A stretch of 64,000 nt of DNA from Hsuehochloa calcarea (GCA_036346395.1 CM070596.1:18576177-18640176); one strand, 5' to 3'. Shown: positions 47,154 to 58,061, counted from the first letter of the stretch. Numbers and translations are program-made. The notes: generated from the letters alone by a model not told the origin.

Positions 47154-48774
47154 AAACCTCATTACGCACCTAGTTGAGGCGGACGTGTCTTTCTCCTCCA
47201 ATATGTTGATGTCAGAAGTCGTCAATTAGGTTGGCTATCCAGTTAGCTACAGCAAGGTCCGACGAGCCAAGTAGAAGGTCAACGAGACCATGTACGAGAC
47301 ATACGAAGATGCGTACAACCTTGTGCTGAGATTGCTTCACTAGATTGCCGGATCAAACCCCGGTACATACATAAACAAGCTTGACCGTGAAGATGTTGGA
47401 AAAGGGCCCAACCGCTTCATACTGGGCCGGGTGTTCTGGGCTTTCGCTCAGGCCATCGGGGGCTTCAAGTTCTACCGTCCTGTGTTATCGATGGATGACA
47501 CTTTCCTCACAGGGAGGTACAAGGGTATCATCCTCACCGCGGTGGCGGCCGATGCGAATGACTAGCTTCTCCCAATTGCATTTGCCATTGTGGAGAGCGA
47601 GAACACATCCAGCTGTCTGTGGTTCTTGGAGAACGTGAAGAGGGCGGTGGTGGGAGACCGGCCCATCATCTACCTAATCACAGACCGCAATGCTGGGTTG
47701 TTGGCGGCCATCAACACCGTGCAGCGTGGGATGGATCCGTCTCACTAGTGGAACGACGTGCAATCCAGGTGGTGCATGAGGCATCTTGCATCTAACTTGT
47801 TCACGCGGTTCTGCAGTCAGGAACTCATGAAGACGTTCAAGACATTATGTTTGCAGAACCAAAGGCAGAAGTTTGAGTCCATTTGGAGAGACCTCGAACT
47901 CCGGACTATGAGGCATACAAGGGAGTCCACTCCAGAGGGGGAGCAACCCAGTAGTGCCATAAGCTTCCCCGAGTGGATTAATGTTCATGCTCCTGAATTA
48001 GAGAAATGGTCCCCCCTCTATGACACAGACGGTGCGAGGTATAGGATTATGACGACCAACATGTTTGAGGTCTACAACAGCGTCCTCAAAGGTGTGCGGT
48101 GCCTCCCTATCACCGCAATCGTCCAGGAGACATGGAATCTCACTGTTGGTTATTTCGTCAATAGAGCCACCGCAGCCAAGCGACAGATGGACGAAGGCAA
48201 GTAGTGGTCCGAGAACATGCAGAGACACATGGACCAGAAGATGGAGAAGGCCTGAATGCATAACATCCAGGTGATCGACGGCCTCAGGCGGAGGTATGAG
48301 ATCAGGCTTCGACAGAAAATACATCAACAGTCATGCCAGGGGGAAAGGAAATAGGCATGCACAATGGGTGATGTGGCGACATACACCTGCAACAAGCCGA
48401 AACTCCTCCACAAGCTATACTCGCATGTGTACAAGGCATGTGCGCAAATGAGGCAGATGTCTACGCCGTACATCTCTGAGTTCTACGACATGCAGCACCT
48501 ATTCGGTACATGGAGTGGAGAGTTTCACTCGTATGGCTTGGGAATGAACTGTAAAGATCTTTGACAGGACATGGTGCAATGGGGGCCCAACAAGGACTAG
48601 AAGAGAATAGGGAGGGGGCGACGGCAGACGCGGCGCTTCCAGAACGACATGGATGCTAGTCAACATACCAGTATTAGCCACACAATAAAGTGCAGGATAT
48701 GCAAGACCACTGGGCACTCAATGAAGGATTGTCCCAATAGACCCAGCTCGTCCAGTCGTCATTCAGTGTCGTAA
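47154..48774 (+). pseudogene. MULE A transposase, 3' part
   Basis: A single frame without any indel runs from 47154 to the TAA at 48772-48774. It contains the MULE catalytic core: YKGIILTAVAADAND preceded by MDDTFLTGR (first Asp, near 47492), LITDRNAGLLAAI (second Asp, near 47683) and the WCMRHLASNLF block near 47770. A C-terminal CCHC zinc knuckle, CRICKTTGHSMKDC, is at about 48692-48733. Ten premature stops interrupt it: TAG at 47227, 47272, 47341, 47563, 47746, 48202, 48352 and 48598, and TGA at 48253 and 48562. None is TAA. Each fits a C-to-T change at a CAG or CGA codon. The product would have cut and joined MULE ends; this copy cannot. Confidence 0.93.
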
Positions 48775-49640
48775 TGTAATATTTTTTTGCCTTGTTTGTT
48801 ATGTATAGCGCAAAATTCTATGATACCCAACTATGGACTCTTCGGCAAACTTCTACGTGAGGGTGTTGCAGAAGCACAAGTGGCTTGCGCAGAAGAAGAA
48901 ACATCTACAATACCCAATTATATACAATTTGCATCCTTGTTACATTTCTTACTGTACAATCCACTCACATCATGAAATCGCAGGACATGGACAACTTCTA
49001 CACTCACCGCCACCGTGGGCAGCTCCGAGACAAGGGGCACTCGCTATGGCGCCGCAGAGACTAGTTGCACACATCGTTAAATAGGACACTCTTTGTCAAA
49101 TTATCAATTTGTCATGGATGATATGTATTGTATCACAGGCTACATGAGATTGTGCATGAACCAACTGAGGGAAATGCGTGACGTGCAGATCATATAACGA
49201 TGTATAGTAGCCTTTGAAACGCACATGAGTCAGAGGTTACGGTACATCGTTATATGATCTACATGCCACATATTTCCCTCAGTTGGTTCATGAACAACCT
49301 TATCTAGCCCGTCGTACAATATAGTATTAAAGAATATCATCCACATTAAACCGATAAATAAACAAAGAGTATCCTATTTGATCGAGTTACATGTGATAAT
49401 ACCCCTCCACCTTCATCCCGGTTCATGCACAAGCTTATCTAGACTTTGGTATATCCCGTGTTATGCGATTATGTTTGGGTATATTTGTATTCATATTTTG
49501 TTTTACTATATTTGTACAAGTATTTTGGTTGTTACGTGTGTACTCCAGTGCTATATTGTATATCAACATCTCCAATGAAGTTGCAATGCAACTTTTTTTA
49601 TACATTCCAAGTCACATGAAATCATGAAACCCTAATTTTC
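48775..49640 (+). other. MULE A 3' region between transposase and right TIR
   Basis: No gene is recognised; short ORFs (for example 48833-49084) lack motifs. It contains a long imperfect hairpin at 49155-49292, listed separately. Confidence 0.55.
49155..49292. repeat. Long hairpin (50-bp arms, ~38-base loop)
   Basis: The left arm 49155-49204 (CATGAACCAACTGAGGGAAA...) and the right arm 49243-49292 are inverse copies with about five differences, all transitions. A transcript would fold into a long stem. It could be a small MITE nested in MULE A or a small-RNA precursor-like foldback. No flanking duplication was clear. Confidence 0.85.
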
Positions 49641-50194
49641 GAAACCTAAAATCAAAATTTTCACAACCTAAATCCTAAATTACAAGAACATATATAAAAT
49701 TTCTAAAATATTACACAATCAAGTCCACTGCGTGAGGACCATTCAAAATAAAATCTATAATTTTTGGATCTCATTTTCTACATTTATTGATTCATACGAA
49801 CATGATACTTATGCGAAATAGCGAAAACAATTATAAATGAATAAAATTATGAAAACTTTACACAAGCAAGTACACGGTGTCGGGAGGCTCCACAAAAAAT
49901 TTCATATTTTTTTGGACTCATTTGCTGTATTTTAAAATTCATCCAAATTTTAGCCTAACACTAACTGACCTAACTAATTAACTAACCTAATTAAGCCACT
50001 AATTGGCTGGCGCATGGCCATGCGCCAAGGGTCGGCGCATGGACACTATGCGCCAACCGCTCAGGTGGCGGAGGGCGGGGCTGAGGTGGCTTGATGTCCG
50101 ACGTTGGCACACGGTGGCCATGCGCCAGCGGCGCTAAAACTACAAATATGTCTCGCAAATACACGATGAAAAAGTGTTGTATCTGCCAAAAATT
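49640..50194 (-). repeat. Right TIR of MULE A
   Basis: Inverse of 33730-34330. It carries the CACAATCAAGTCCACTG...GAGGACC and ACACAAGCAAGTACAC sentences and the GCGCATGGCCATGCGCCA segment, and ends TGCCAAAAATT. The left and right TIRs differ by many substitutions and indels. Confidence 0.85.
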
Positions 50195-51000
50195 ATCACT
50201 AATCAAACTTTTGGCAGATACAACACATTTTGAACCCGTATTTGCAAAAATGACCAAACACAAGCTGTATTTGCACATATAGCACTGTTGCCGCACGACA
50301 ACACCTCCACCACCGCTATGTGGCCTCCCCCAGCCAGCCCCACCGCCGCGTCGGTTTTTTCTTTTTTAAAAAAAAAATTATTTATGCATAATTTTTGTAG
50401 GAATTTTTAAATATAGCAAATAGACACTAAAAATTATGATTTTTTGTGGAGTCTCTTGACTCAGTGTACTTGCTTGTTTATTTTTTTTTTTCAAAATTTA
50501 GCCCGTTTTGAATTTTTCTCAAAAAAGAAAGAAAGAAAGAAAAAAAGGAAAAAAATATTACATGGTTGTCGTACGGTAGTAGTGAGGAAACCATGTGCTA
50601 CAGTGTAGTTGCCGCACTACCACCATATTATAGCAATTTTTTCTTTTTTTTAACAAAATCATTTATTTATAATTTTTGTATAAATTTTCAAATATAGCAA
50701 ATGGGCTCCAAAAATTATGAAATTTTCTATGGAGTCTCCAGAAAAGTATAATTGCTTGTGTAATTTTTTTTAAAAATTTATACATTGTAACATTTTTTCA
50801 AAAATTCGTTGAATTATGCTATTTATAGTAATCTTGTAATATAGAAAATGAGATCCGAACATTATGAATTTTTTTAAAAGGCTCCTTACACAGTGGACTT
50901 AATTGTTTAATATTTTTTTAGAATTTCACATATTCTGAAAATATCTTAAAAATTATGGGTTTAGGTCTCGAAAATTAGGGTTTTATGTTTCAAAAATTAG

Positions 51001-51245
51001 GCTGCACCTTCATGGCAAACTATATTTGACTGTAATCTCAAGCATCTTTGTGAATTCGTTTTCTGATAATGCAACTGAAAAACCGTAATGCAACTAATAA
51101 TAAAAGCCACAATGGGACACACCTGATTTTTTTATTGTAATTTTGTACACACCTGATAAAAAGCCACAATGCAAACATTGTCAATACTATACAATTATTT
51201 TGTACACACCTGATAAAAGCCACAAGTTTGCCATGAAGGTGCAGC
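51001..51245. repeat. Small foldback with perfect 20-bp inverted ends
   Basis: GCTGCACCTTCATGGCAAAC at 51001-51020 and its exact inverse at 51226-51245 bound a segment with a repeated TTTTGTACACACCTGATAAA-type phrase (about 51142, 51200, plus a partial copy near 51118). It is probably a nested MITE-like insertion; no clear target duplication was found. Confidence 0.75.
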
Positions 51246-51255
51246 TATGTTGACA

Positions 51256-51423
51256 TACTACTATTATTTAGATTTTCGATACCATACTATTTTTTTTTTC
51301 GCTCCGAGTAGAATTTGAACTCCTATACAAGTACTAATTAAACTGCCAATAATAGTAGTATTATTAGTACTACTCGGAGCGAAAGAAAATAGTATGGTAC
51401 CGAAAATCTAAATAATAGTAGTA
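51256..51423. repeat. Small foldback with ~50-bp inverted arms
   Basis: The left arm begins TACTACTATTATTTAGATTT and the right arm ends with its inverse; both contain ACCATACTAT and CTCCGAGTAG phrases. It follows the previous foldback by ten bases. Confidence 0.8.
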
Positions 51424-52298
51424 TGATTAGTACTAATATAGAAGTTCAAATTATGTCACCACTGCTATAGCAATCCTGCTGCACCTAGAGTGGTCTATAT
51501 GGTACTAAACTTCCCACATTCCAAGTCACATGAAATTATGAAACCTAAAACCCCAGTTTTTGAAACCTAAACCCTTAATTTTCGAGATGTTTTCAGAACA
51601 TATAAAATTCTGAAAAATATTACACAATCAAGTCCACTATGTAAGGAGCCTTTAAAAAATTCATAATGTTTGGACCTCATTTTATATATTACAAGATTCC
51701 TAAAAATAGTATACTTAAATGAATTTTTGAGAAAAAATTCAGAACATATGAAATTTTGAAAAAATTATACAAGCAAGTACACTTTGTCAGGAGGCTCCAC
51801 AAAAAATTTCATAATTTTTGGATCCCATTTACTATATTTAAAAATTCCTACAAAAATTATACATAAATGATTTTCATTTTTTTTTTGCTATAGTGGTTGC
51901 CACACGGCTGTAGCATTTTTTTTCCCTTTTGAGAAAAATTCAGAACAGATTAATTTTTTAAAAATTACACAAGCAAGTACACTAGGGTTAAGATGCTACA
52001 CGGAAAAATTAATAATTTTTAAAACTCATTTGCTATATTTAAAATTTTTATATAAAATTTTATATAAATAATTAAAAAAAGAAAAACCAACGTAGCGGTG
52101 GGGCTAGCTGGGGGAGGCCACGTGGAGGCGGCGGAAGCGTTGCCACGTGACTGTCGTACGACAATGGTTGCCACAGCCACAGCTAACGTGGCACGCGGGG
52201 AGGTGTTGCCGCAACGGTGTTATATGTACAAATACAGTTCATGCATGATTATGTATGCAAATACATATTCAAAACGTGTTGTATCTGCCAAAAATTCA

Positions 52299-52353
52299 TC
52301 AAACATGTCCTATATATTTATATATCTTTAGTATAGTATAGCAAGTTAGCTAC
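52299..52353 (+). repeat. Flanking direct repeat, right copy (distal part)
   Basis: ATCAAACATGTCCTATAT through GTTAGCTAC repeats 33650-33705 with several small differences. The first bases of this copy are on the other side of MULE B at about 50198-50208. Confidence 0.7.
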
Positions 52354-52705
52354 AGCACAGATAAAAAAACACAAGATCAATTTAATAAAACAACTTTGAT
52401 GTTCATCGACTACATAAAATTTTACATGAAAGAAAAATCCACGTCCGACCGACAAAAAACCTCATTTTCACACGACATCATCCAACTATCCAAACATGCT
52501 TTCCACGCTGCGATTCTGGCAGCAAGATAGACGAGCTCTGTTCCCATTTTACCCCCTAGAATACCCCCTTATTATAACCGCCTCCCTTCCTTCTTCCTAC
52601 CTTCCCCTCTCCTCCCTCGCCTTCTCGAGGAAGCCTCCGCCGGCTAGGGTTACGGCCACCGTCCTCCCGCGCTCCGCCCCCCCCTTTACAGAGGTGGCGG
52701 CGCGC
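52354..52705 (+). promoter_or_regulatory. Upstream region and 5' UTR of the BTB gene
   Basis: AT-rich sequence turns pyrimidine- and GC-rich after about 52560 (CCTCCCTTCCTTCTTCC), typical of a grass 5' untranslated leader. A weak TATA-like TTATTATAACC lies at 52568-52578. The frame of exon 1 is open upstream to 52496, but the ATG at 52706 matches the expected start of this protein family best. Confidence 0.5.
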
Positions 52706-55700
52706 ATGGCTGGCGGCGACGTGTCGACGACGGCGGGGGCGGCAGCGGAGGCGGAGATGGACCCGGACTTCGCGCGCGGTGGCGGGGGCCCCAGCTTCGA
52801 GTTCGCGTTCAACTCGGTGAACTTCTCCGACAGGGTGCTGCGGATCGAGGTCGTTGCTGGCGACGACGCGCCGGGGTCCAGCTGCAACGGCGGTGGAGGG
52901 TCCCTCGCCTATTGGGTGCGCCACCGCAAGCGCCGCCGCGAGGAGCTCCGCAAGGATAAAGGTGCGTAGAGTGATCTCCCCGTGGTTAGATGGATGAAGT
53001 TGTTGTTAATCGTGTGATTCTTTCTGTTGTTTGATGCGATTAGTATGGGGAATTGTGGGGAATTTTGTGGCCTTTTTGGGATTTTTTGGGTAGAAATTTT
53101 GTTTTTTTAGGTAGCTGATCCTTTATTGGGGATTAGTGATTGGGGCAAGGGAGAAGCGAAGCAGGGGAATTCATAAATTTTTAGCTGTTGTGGTGTAAAT
53201 GTAAGAGTTGTCTGACATCGAAATTGTTCTCGGCAGAATCAATACCAAATTTATTCAGATGGAGCAATTAACATATTATATATTGTCCATACTTTAAGCT
53301 AGATTGCAGCAAATCTTGTTTAGTCACATATGTGGATGTAGCAGTGGTGTTCAAACATCAAACCATTCTAATTGAGAATGGCCACTAGACAACAAAGGGG
53401 TGAAACCATGCAACTTAGAAAATAATAACTTGTATGTGATAGGCCTGTACGTTGGTGAGATACATGCAGCATATGGGTAGGTATGCTTCATGCAGGATAT
53501 GGGTAGGTATGATTCATGCAGCATGTAGGTAGGTATGATTCATGCAGCATGTAGGTAGGTGTGATTCATGCAGCATGTAGGTAGGTGTGATTCTGATTCA
53601 TGTAGCATACTTCAGCCTTAGGTTTTTAAGGGACAAGGTGATCAATTGTTTGACAAAAAAATGCGGGATACTGGAGAAGGTAGGTTGTTGCTTGACACGT
53701 AACCCGAGGATGACATCTTTGTAGTTTTGCTTGTGTGTGTGCATTGGAACTGTGGTTGTTGAAAGTTGTATCACGAAATGTAGACCTTTGGGTATTGGCA
53801 CCCCATAATAGTAAATGTTTGATGCATTATGTCCGGATCAATGGATTACCTCTCATAATTTAGCTATTGTAGTTTAACTTGATTGTCTTAATCTATGTAT
53901 GAATGTTTTTTCTTCCTTAGTTCCTATACCTAGTTGTATTTTTTTGAGTAACTTGTATAATACTGTATACATTTGAGATACCTAGAGTTCTTTCTTTGTG
54001 GACTGCTCTTGTGTTTTCATAAGTTTATTGGATGCTTTGTATGGTATGTAGAGGGCTGCAGTCATGAAAGTCCTGCTGTGCTTAGTGTGAGTGCACATTG
54101 TGCTGCACATAAGATGCTTTGCATGCGAGGCAAGTTATTCAGAATTCAACTACCAGACTGTCTACTGCTTTGTCATGCGATTAATAATAGTTTTCGGATA
54201 TCTCCTTAGGGTATATTTTTGGAAGGGGTATATTACTTAAGAAATTAAGAAAATATTTGTTTGAGTGGAAATAAAAAGGAAATAAGATTACAGTTTCTCA
54301 ACACAAGGAGATAAAATGACACAGATTTGTTAGCATATGTTGAAGTACTGCTTGTCCCAAACAATAGCCCCAGATTTCTTCCATTCTGGGTTTCTTAAAG
54401 ACCAATTACATTCTTTGAAATTATTAAATTTGTAGTTGTTTGAAGGCACATGGTATGCTTATTGGTTCTGATAGTCATGATATTTCTTTAGTGCTTTCTG
54501 TCGTTTTGTGCTTCTTATGGTCAATTCCAAAGTTCAACTTGACTTCCAGTTAGTGCCACAAGTTATGTCTTGTTTATGGCAGCATGATGACAGCATGATT
54601 TCTGATGAAAGACCTCTTTTACTATCAATTTCCATCTGCAGAATCTGCAACACACATGTCAGACCAGGCAAATTGCAATGAAGTCGAAGCAGAAGAATGT
54701 GATGCATCGAAGAAAATCAAGAGGAACCTGTAGCAATGATAGAAGAAGAATCTCCACCTAGCGTTGCCCAAGATGGTATGTACAACTGAAAGTTTTAGTA
54801 CTTATTGCCCTATGTGGATAGTTCATAGTTTTAATCTTCCTGTTATAATTGTGGGGCAATTCATTATATATCATTGAATAACTTCGAATCTTCATAATAT
54901 GCTATCTTGGCCTCAGCGACATGTGTGTCACCTCACAATGAGTGGTATATTGTGAATCATGTAGTTATTCAGTGGTATATTATGAATTTTCTCAATAATT
55001 ATTGGTCAAGTTTGTCACAAAGCGTTCTCTGTTGGAAATGCATTGTCTATTTAAGCTTTTGACCAAACTTTATTTGTAGGAAAATTTTGATTTATCTACT
55101 GAATCAAATTTATTTTGGGTTAGTTTAGATTGAAATGTCAGATAATTCAGGAAAGAAATTTGATTGATCATTATATCAAATCTTTTAATTTTTATATTTT
55201 TAAATGTAATGACAAAACAAATAATAATAACAAATTATTATCAAATGTGTTATTGGCTTATTGGATGTGTATTCAAAACGAAGAAGAAATTGTTTCATAA
55301 CCTCTTTTTTTTTTCCTAAAAAAATGATTTTATTAGTAAGTATGATCCTTTATATACTTGGAGTGGAGGTGTGGAGGGAGGGCTCCCTAGAACTCTCCAC
55401 AACCCTGTTCCCTGTTGCACATTTAAGGCCAATATTAGTCTGTTATTTTTTGTGGAAACATTTAAGGTCAATATGAGCCTGCTTGGTAATCACTTATTTA
55501 GTTATTTTTAAGGGCCTGTTTGGAAGAGGGGGATTGCTCTAGGACTTTTCAGGATTTTGTTCAAATTTAAATTAAATCATAAGGATTTGGATCCAAAGCC
55601 CCCCTTTCCAAACAAGCCCTAAGGGGTACGAATACCTGTGGTATACTGGTATACACCAGCATATTTGGAACTGGCACAATCTGCTGATCAACTTGGTAGC

Positions 55701-58061
55701 CCTTGGTTGCGTGTTTTTCCACACGTGCAACATACTGGTTACAGGTCAATGCTGGCAAGGTACCCACCAACTCTTAGTTAACCCCTTGTTTCCTCTTTAG
55801 TTACTTGAACTTGCTTCTGCTACCAGTTGCTTGTGTGGTATGAAATATTAATTAATTAGGTAACACTTGGTGTGGTCTTTGTTACTTGAACGCAGTTATA
55901 TGAAATTGTAATAGGATCCTTGGGGTAACGTTTATGATTGCTTTACTCAGTGAGCTACAAGCATGCTTAGATTGCTGGAAGCAGCTAAAATGAGTTCTCA
56001 ATTTTTGTGATGTTTTATTACCATGTCTTCTGCTAATTTACGTCTTGATTTTTCTGATACCCTGTCTCTCTAAAGGTTGGTAAATCTGCACAAATAGAAG
56101 AACAGTGTGTTACAAGTATTTTTTAACAGCAGAAAACCTGTCTACTGATTCTGTTCTTTCCCTTCTCCATGCTTATCCTTTATTTCTGTGACCTTGGTAT
56201 TTCGCAGGTGATGATGGACAAAGTATCGATGCATCTTGGACCATGGTGGGTACACCAGTTTTACGAGTAAAGACCATTTATATCAGTTCGGCAATTCTTG
56301 CTGCAAAAAGTCCTTTCTTTTTTAAGGTAATTCTGATAACCTTCTTAAATGCATTTGTTGTGTCCTCTAATCAGTTCACTGTTAACTTTCTAATAAGGTT
56401 AATGCATTATTCTTAGCTTTTCTCAAATGGCATGAAAGAATCTGATCAGAGGCATGCAACCCTTACAATTACCGATTCAGGTAATGTGATAACTCTAGTG
56501 AAGTCCAATATTGTTCCTTTTATAATTGATTCTAATTTGCTATTGTGATTGTATTATCATTATTATATACTTTTATATTAAAATAAATGATTATTTACAG
56601 TAAAGAAGGGATTCTGTTTCTGAGTTTCTACCGCTCTTCTTTTTGTTTCTTTGATAATGAAATGGTTAATCCCCACGCACACGCACCCCACCATTGACTT
56701 ACAAATGGATATTTTGTGTACTCTGCTGTACGAGGCACACCTTTCCTCAATCCTTAGGTACAAAAAAAAGATGTCCCTTTTTTGTTTAGTTCTTTAGTGA
56801 ACTGTTTCTTTAATCCTCAATTCCTTATGCCTCGTTGTTTTCATTCTACTTGGAACAGAGGAAAATGCCCTTATGGAGCTTTTAAGCTTTATGTACAGTG
56901 GAAAGTTGACAACAACTGAGCCCACTCTTCTGCTTGATATCTTGATGGCTGCCGACAAATTTGAGGTTGTTTCTTGCATGAGGCACTGCAGTCAGTTGCT
57001 TACAAGCTTGTCTATGACCACAGAATCTGCACTACTCTACCTAGATCTCCCATGCTCCATTTCAATGGCAGCTGCAGTTCAGCCTCTGACAGATGCAGCC
57101 AAGGAATTCCTTGCCAACAAATACATGGATTTCACTAAGTGAGTGATCTCCATTGGATGGGGCCACTTTTTTTTTTTCGAGGAAAAGTGTAGGCATTGTT
57201 GTCACAAAATCATTTGAAGTGTACTCAAGGCATGGTTTATCTTGTTTCAGGTTCCAAGATGAAGTGATGAACATCCCTCTTGCTGGGATCGAAGCCATCT
57301 TGTCAAGTAATGACCTACAGGTGGCATCTGAAGATGCCATCTATGACTTCCTGCTCAGGTGGGCCCGTGCACAATACCCAAAATCGGAGGAAAGGCGTGA
57401 GATCTTGAGTTCTCGTTTACTTTCGCTCGTGCGCTTCAGTCATATGACCTGTAGGAAGCTGCGGAAGGTGCTAACATGCACCGATCTAGACCATGAGCAA
57501 GCAACTAAGTGTGTCACAGAGGCGCTTCTATACAAAGCTGATGCACCACACCGGCAACGTGCTCTTGCAGCAGATGCAATAACTTGTCGGCAATTTGCAG
57601 AGCGAGCTTACAAGTACAGACCTCTGAAAGTGGTTGAGTTTGATCGACCCTACCCACAGTGTATAGCATACTTGGATCTAAAGCGTGAGGAATGCTCCCG
57701 ACTGTTCCCGTCAGGCCGGATATACTCGCAAGCGTTCCATCTTGCAGGGCAGGGCTTCTTTCTCTCGGCACACTGTAACATGGAGCAGCAGAGTGCGTTC
57801 TACTGCTTTGGTCTTTTCTTAGGGATGCAAGAGAAGGGCTCAATGAGTGTGACAGTAGATTATGAGTTTGCTGCAAGGACAAGACCTTCAGGGGAGTTTG
57901 TGAGCAAGTACAAGGGTAACTACACCTTCACCGGTGGGAAGGCAGTTGGATACAGGAATCTCTTTGCGATTCCATGGTCGACATTCACGGCTGATGACAG
58001 CCTCTTCTTCATCGATGGCATGCTGCATCTGAGAGCTGAGTTGACGATAAAGCAACCGTAG
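52706..58061 (+). CDS. POB1: LRB/POB1-type BTB-BACK protein, six exons, one frameshift
   Basis: Exons inferred from GT-AG sites and family similarity: 52706-52961, 54642-54775, 56208-56326, 56417-56480, 56859-57138, 57251-58061 (TAG stop). Exon 1 encodes an acidic start, the FEFAFNSVNFSDRVLRIEVV block and a basic RHRKRRREELRK nuclear-localisation-like run. Exons 3-5 encode the BTB fold (VKTIYISSAILAAKSPFFFK, then MELLSFMYSGKLTTTEPTLL). Exons 5-6 hold the BACK region (about residues 285-390). The C-terminal domain is the strongly conserved GQGFFLSAHCNMEQQSAFYC and GNYTFTGGKAVGYRNLF part. Arabidopsis LRB1/2 (POB1) are CUL3 E3-ligase adaptors acting on phytochrome B and PIF3 in the nucleus; a similar role is inferred. 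Exon 2 is one base short: the frame meets TAG at 54731, while the expected continuation (EEPVAMIEEESPPS) is one frame over. If intact, the protein would be about 554 residues. Either this allele is damaged or a base is missing from the sequence. Confidence 0.88.
53463..53609 (+). repeat. ~29-bp minisatellite in BTB gene intron 1
   Basis: About five copies of CATGCAGCATGTAGGTAGGT plus GTGATT-type sequence. The later units are almost identical, so the array is probably variable in length. Confidence 0.92.
54714..54733 (+). other. Apparent 1-bp frame lesion and stop in BTB exon 2
   Basis: In the exon 1 frame the codons run ...AAG AAA ATC AAG AGG AAC CTG TAG. The downstream family-like reading (GAG GAA CCT GTA GCA ATG) is in the next frame. 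A single missing base in the A/AG-rich run just before 54723 explains this. Observed exon length is 134, against 135 if repaired. Confidence 0.8.
55512..55619. mobile_element. Tourist-like MITE in BTB gene intron 2
   Basis: 108 bp with ends GGGCCTGTTTGGAA and TTCCAAACAAGCCC, flanked by TAA on both sides (55509-55511 and 55620-55622). These ends and the 3-bp TAA duplication fit PIF/Harbinger Tourist-type MITEs. It lies well away from the splice sites. Confidence 0.9.

Larger units (their letters stand above)
33730..50194 (+). mobile_element. Mutator-like element A with long terminal inverted repeats
   Basis: The ends begin AATTTTTGGCAGATACAACA (left) and the inverse (right, ending TGCCAAAAATT at 50194). 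Inverted similarity continues for roughly 500-600 bp on each side, including the GCGCATGG...CCATGCGCCA-rich segment and the AT-rich inner part. The flanks share CACTAATC, a possible degraded target duplication. Inside are a TATA box (34516), an AT-rich repetitive leader, and a MURA-like transposase gene split by the S2 retrotransposon. Without S2 the element would be about 5.5 kb, a normal size for an autonomous MULE. Twelve stop codons make this copy dead. Confidence 0.88.
50209..52294. mobile_element. Non-autonomous MULE-like element B
   Basis: The ends TTTTGGCAGATACAACAC and its inverse match those of MULE A. Inverted similarity between about 50209-50900 and 51540-52294 makes TIRs of roughly 700 bp. 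The flanks give an imperfect 11-bp duplication ending ATCAAAC in both copies (50198-50208 and 52295-52305), in the 9-11 bp range normal for MULEs. There is no transposase. The interior holds two smaller inverted repeats. It sits 14 bp from the right end of MULE A and interrupts the right copy of the flanking direct repeat. Confidence 0.82.

Noticed and set aside
52556..52924. Minus-strand ORFs opposite BTB exon 1
   Set aside because: Shadow frames of a GC-rich exon; the plus strand encodes the conserved family start.
54731..54733. TAG as the true end of a short BTB-gene product
   Set aside because: Downstream exons keep conserved domains and splice sites, so a longer ancestral product is far more likely; the stop is treated as a lesion.
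57153..57250. Plus-strand open frame running upstream of BTB exon 6
   Set aside because: This is intron 5: a GTGAGT donor at 57139 and a TTTCAG acceptor at 57250 give the correct family reading; the open frame is chance.
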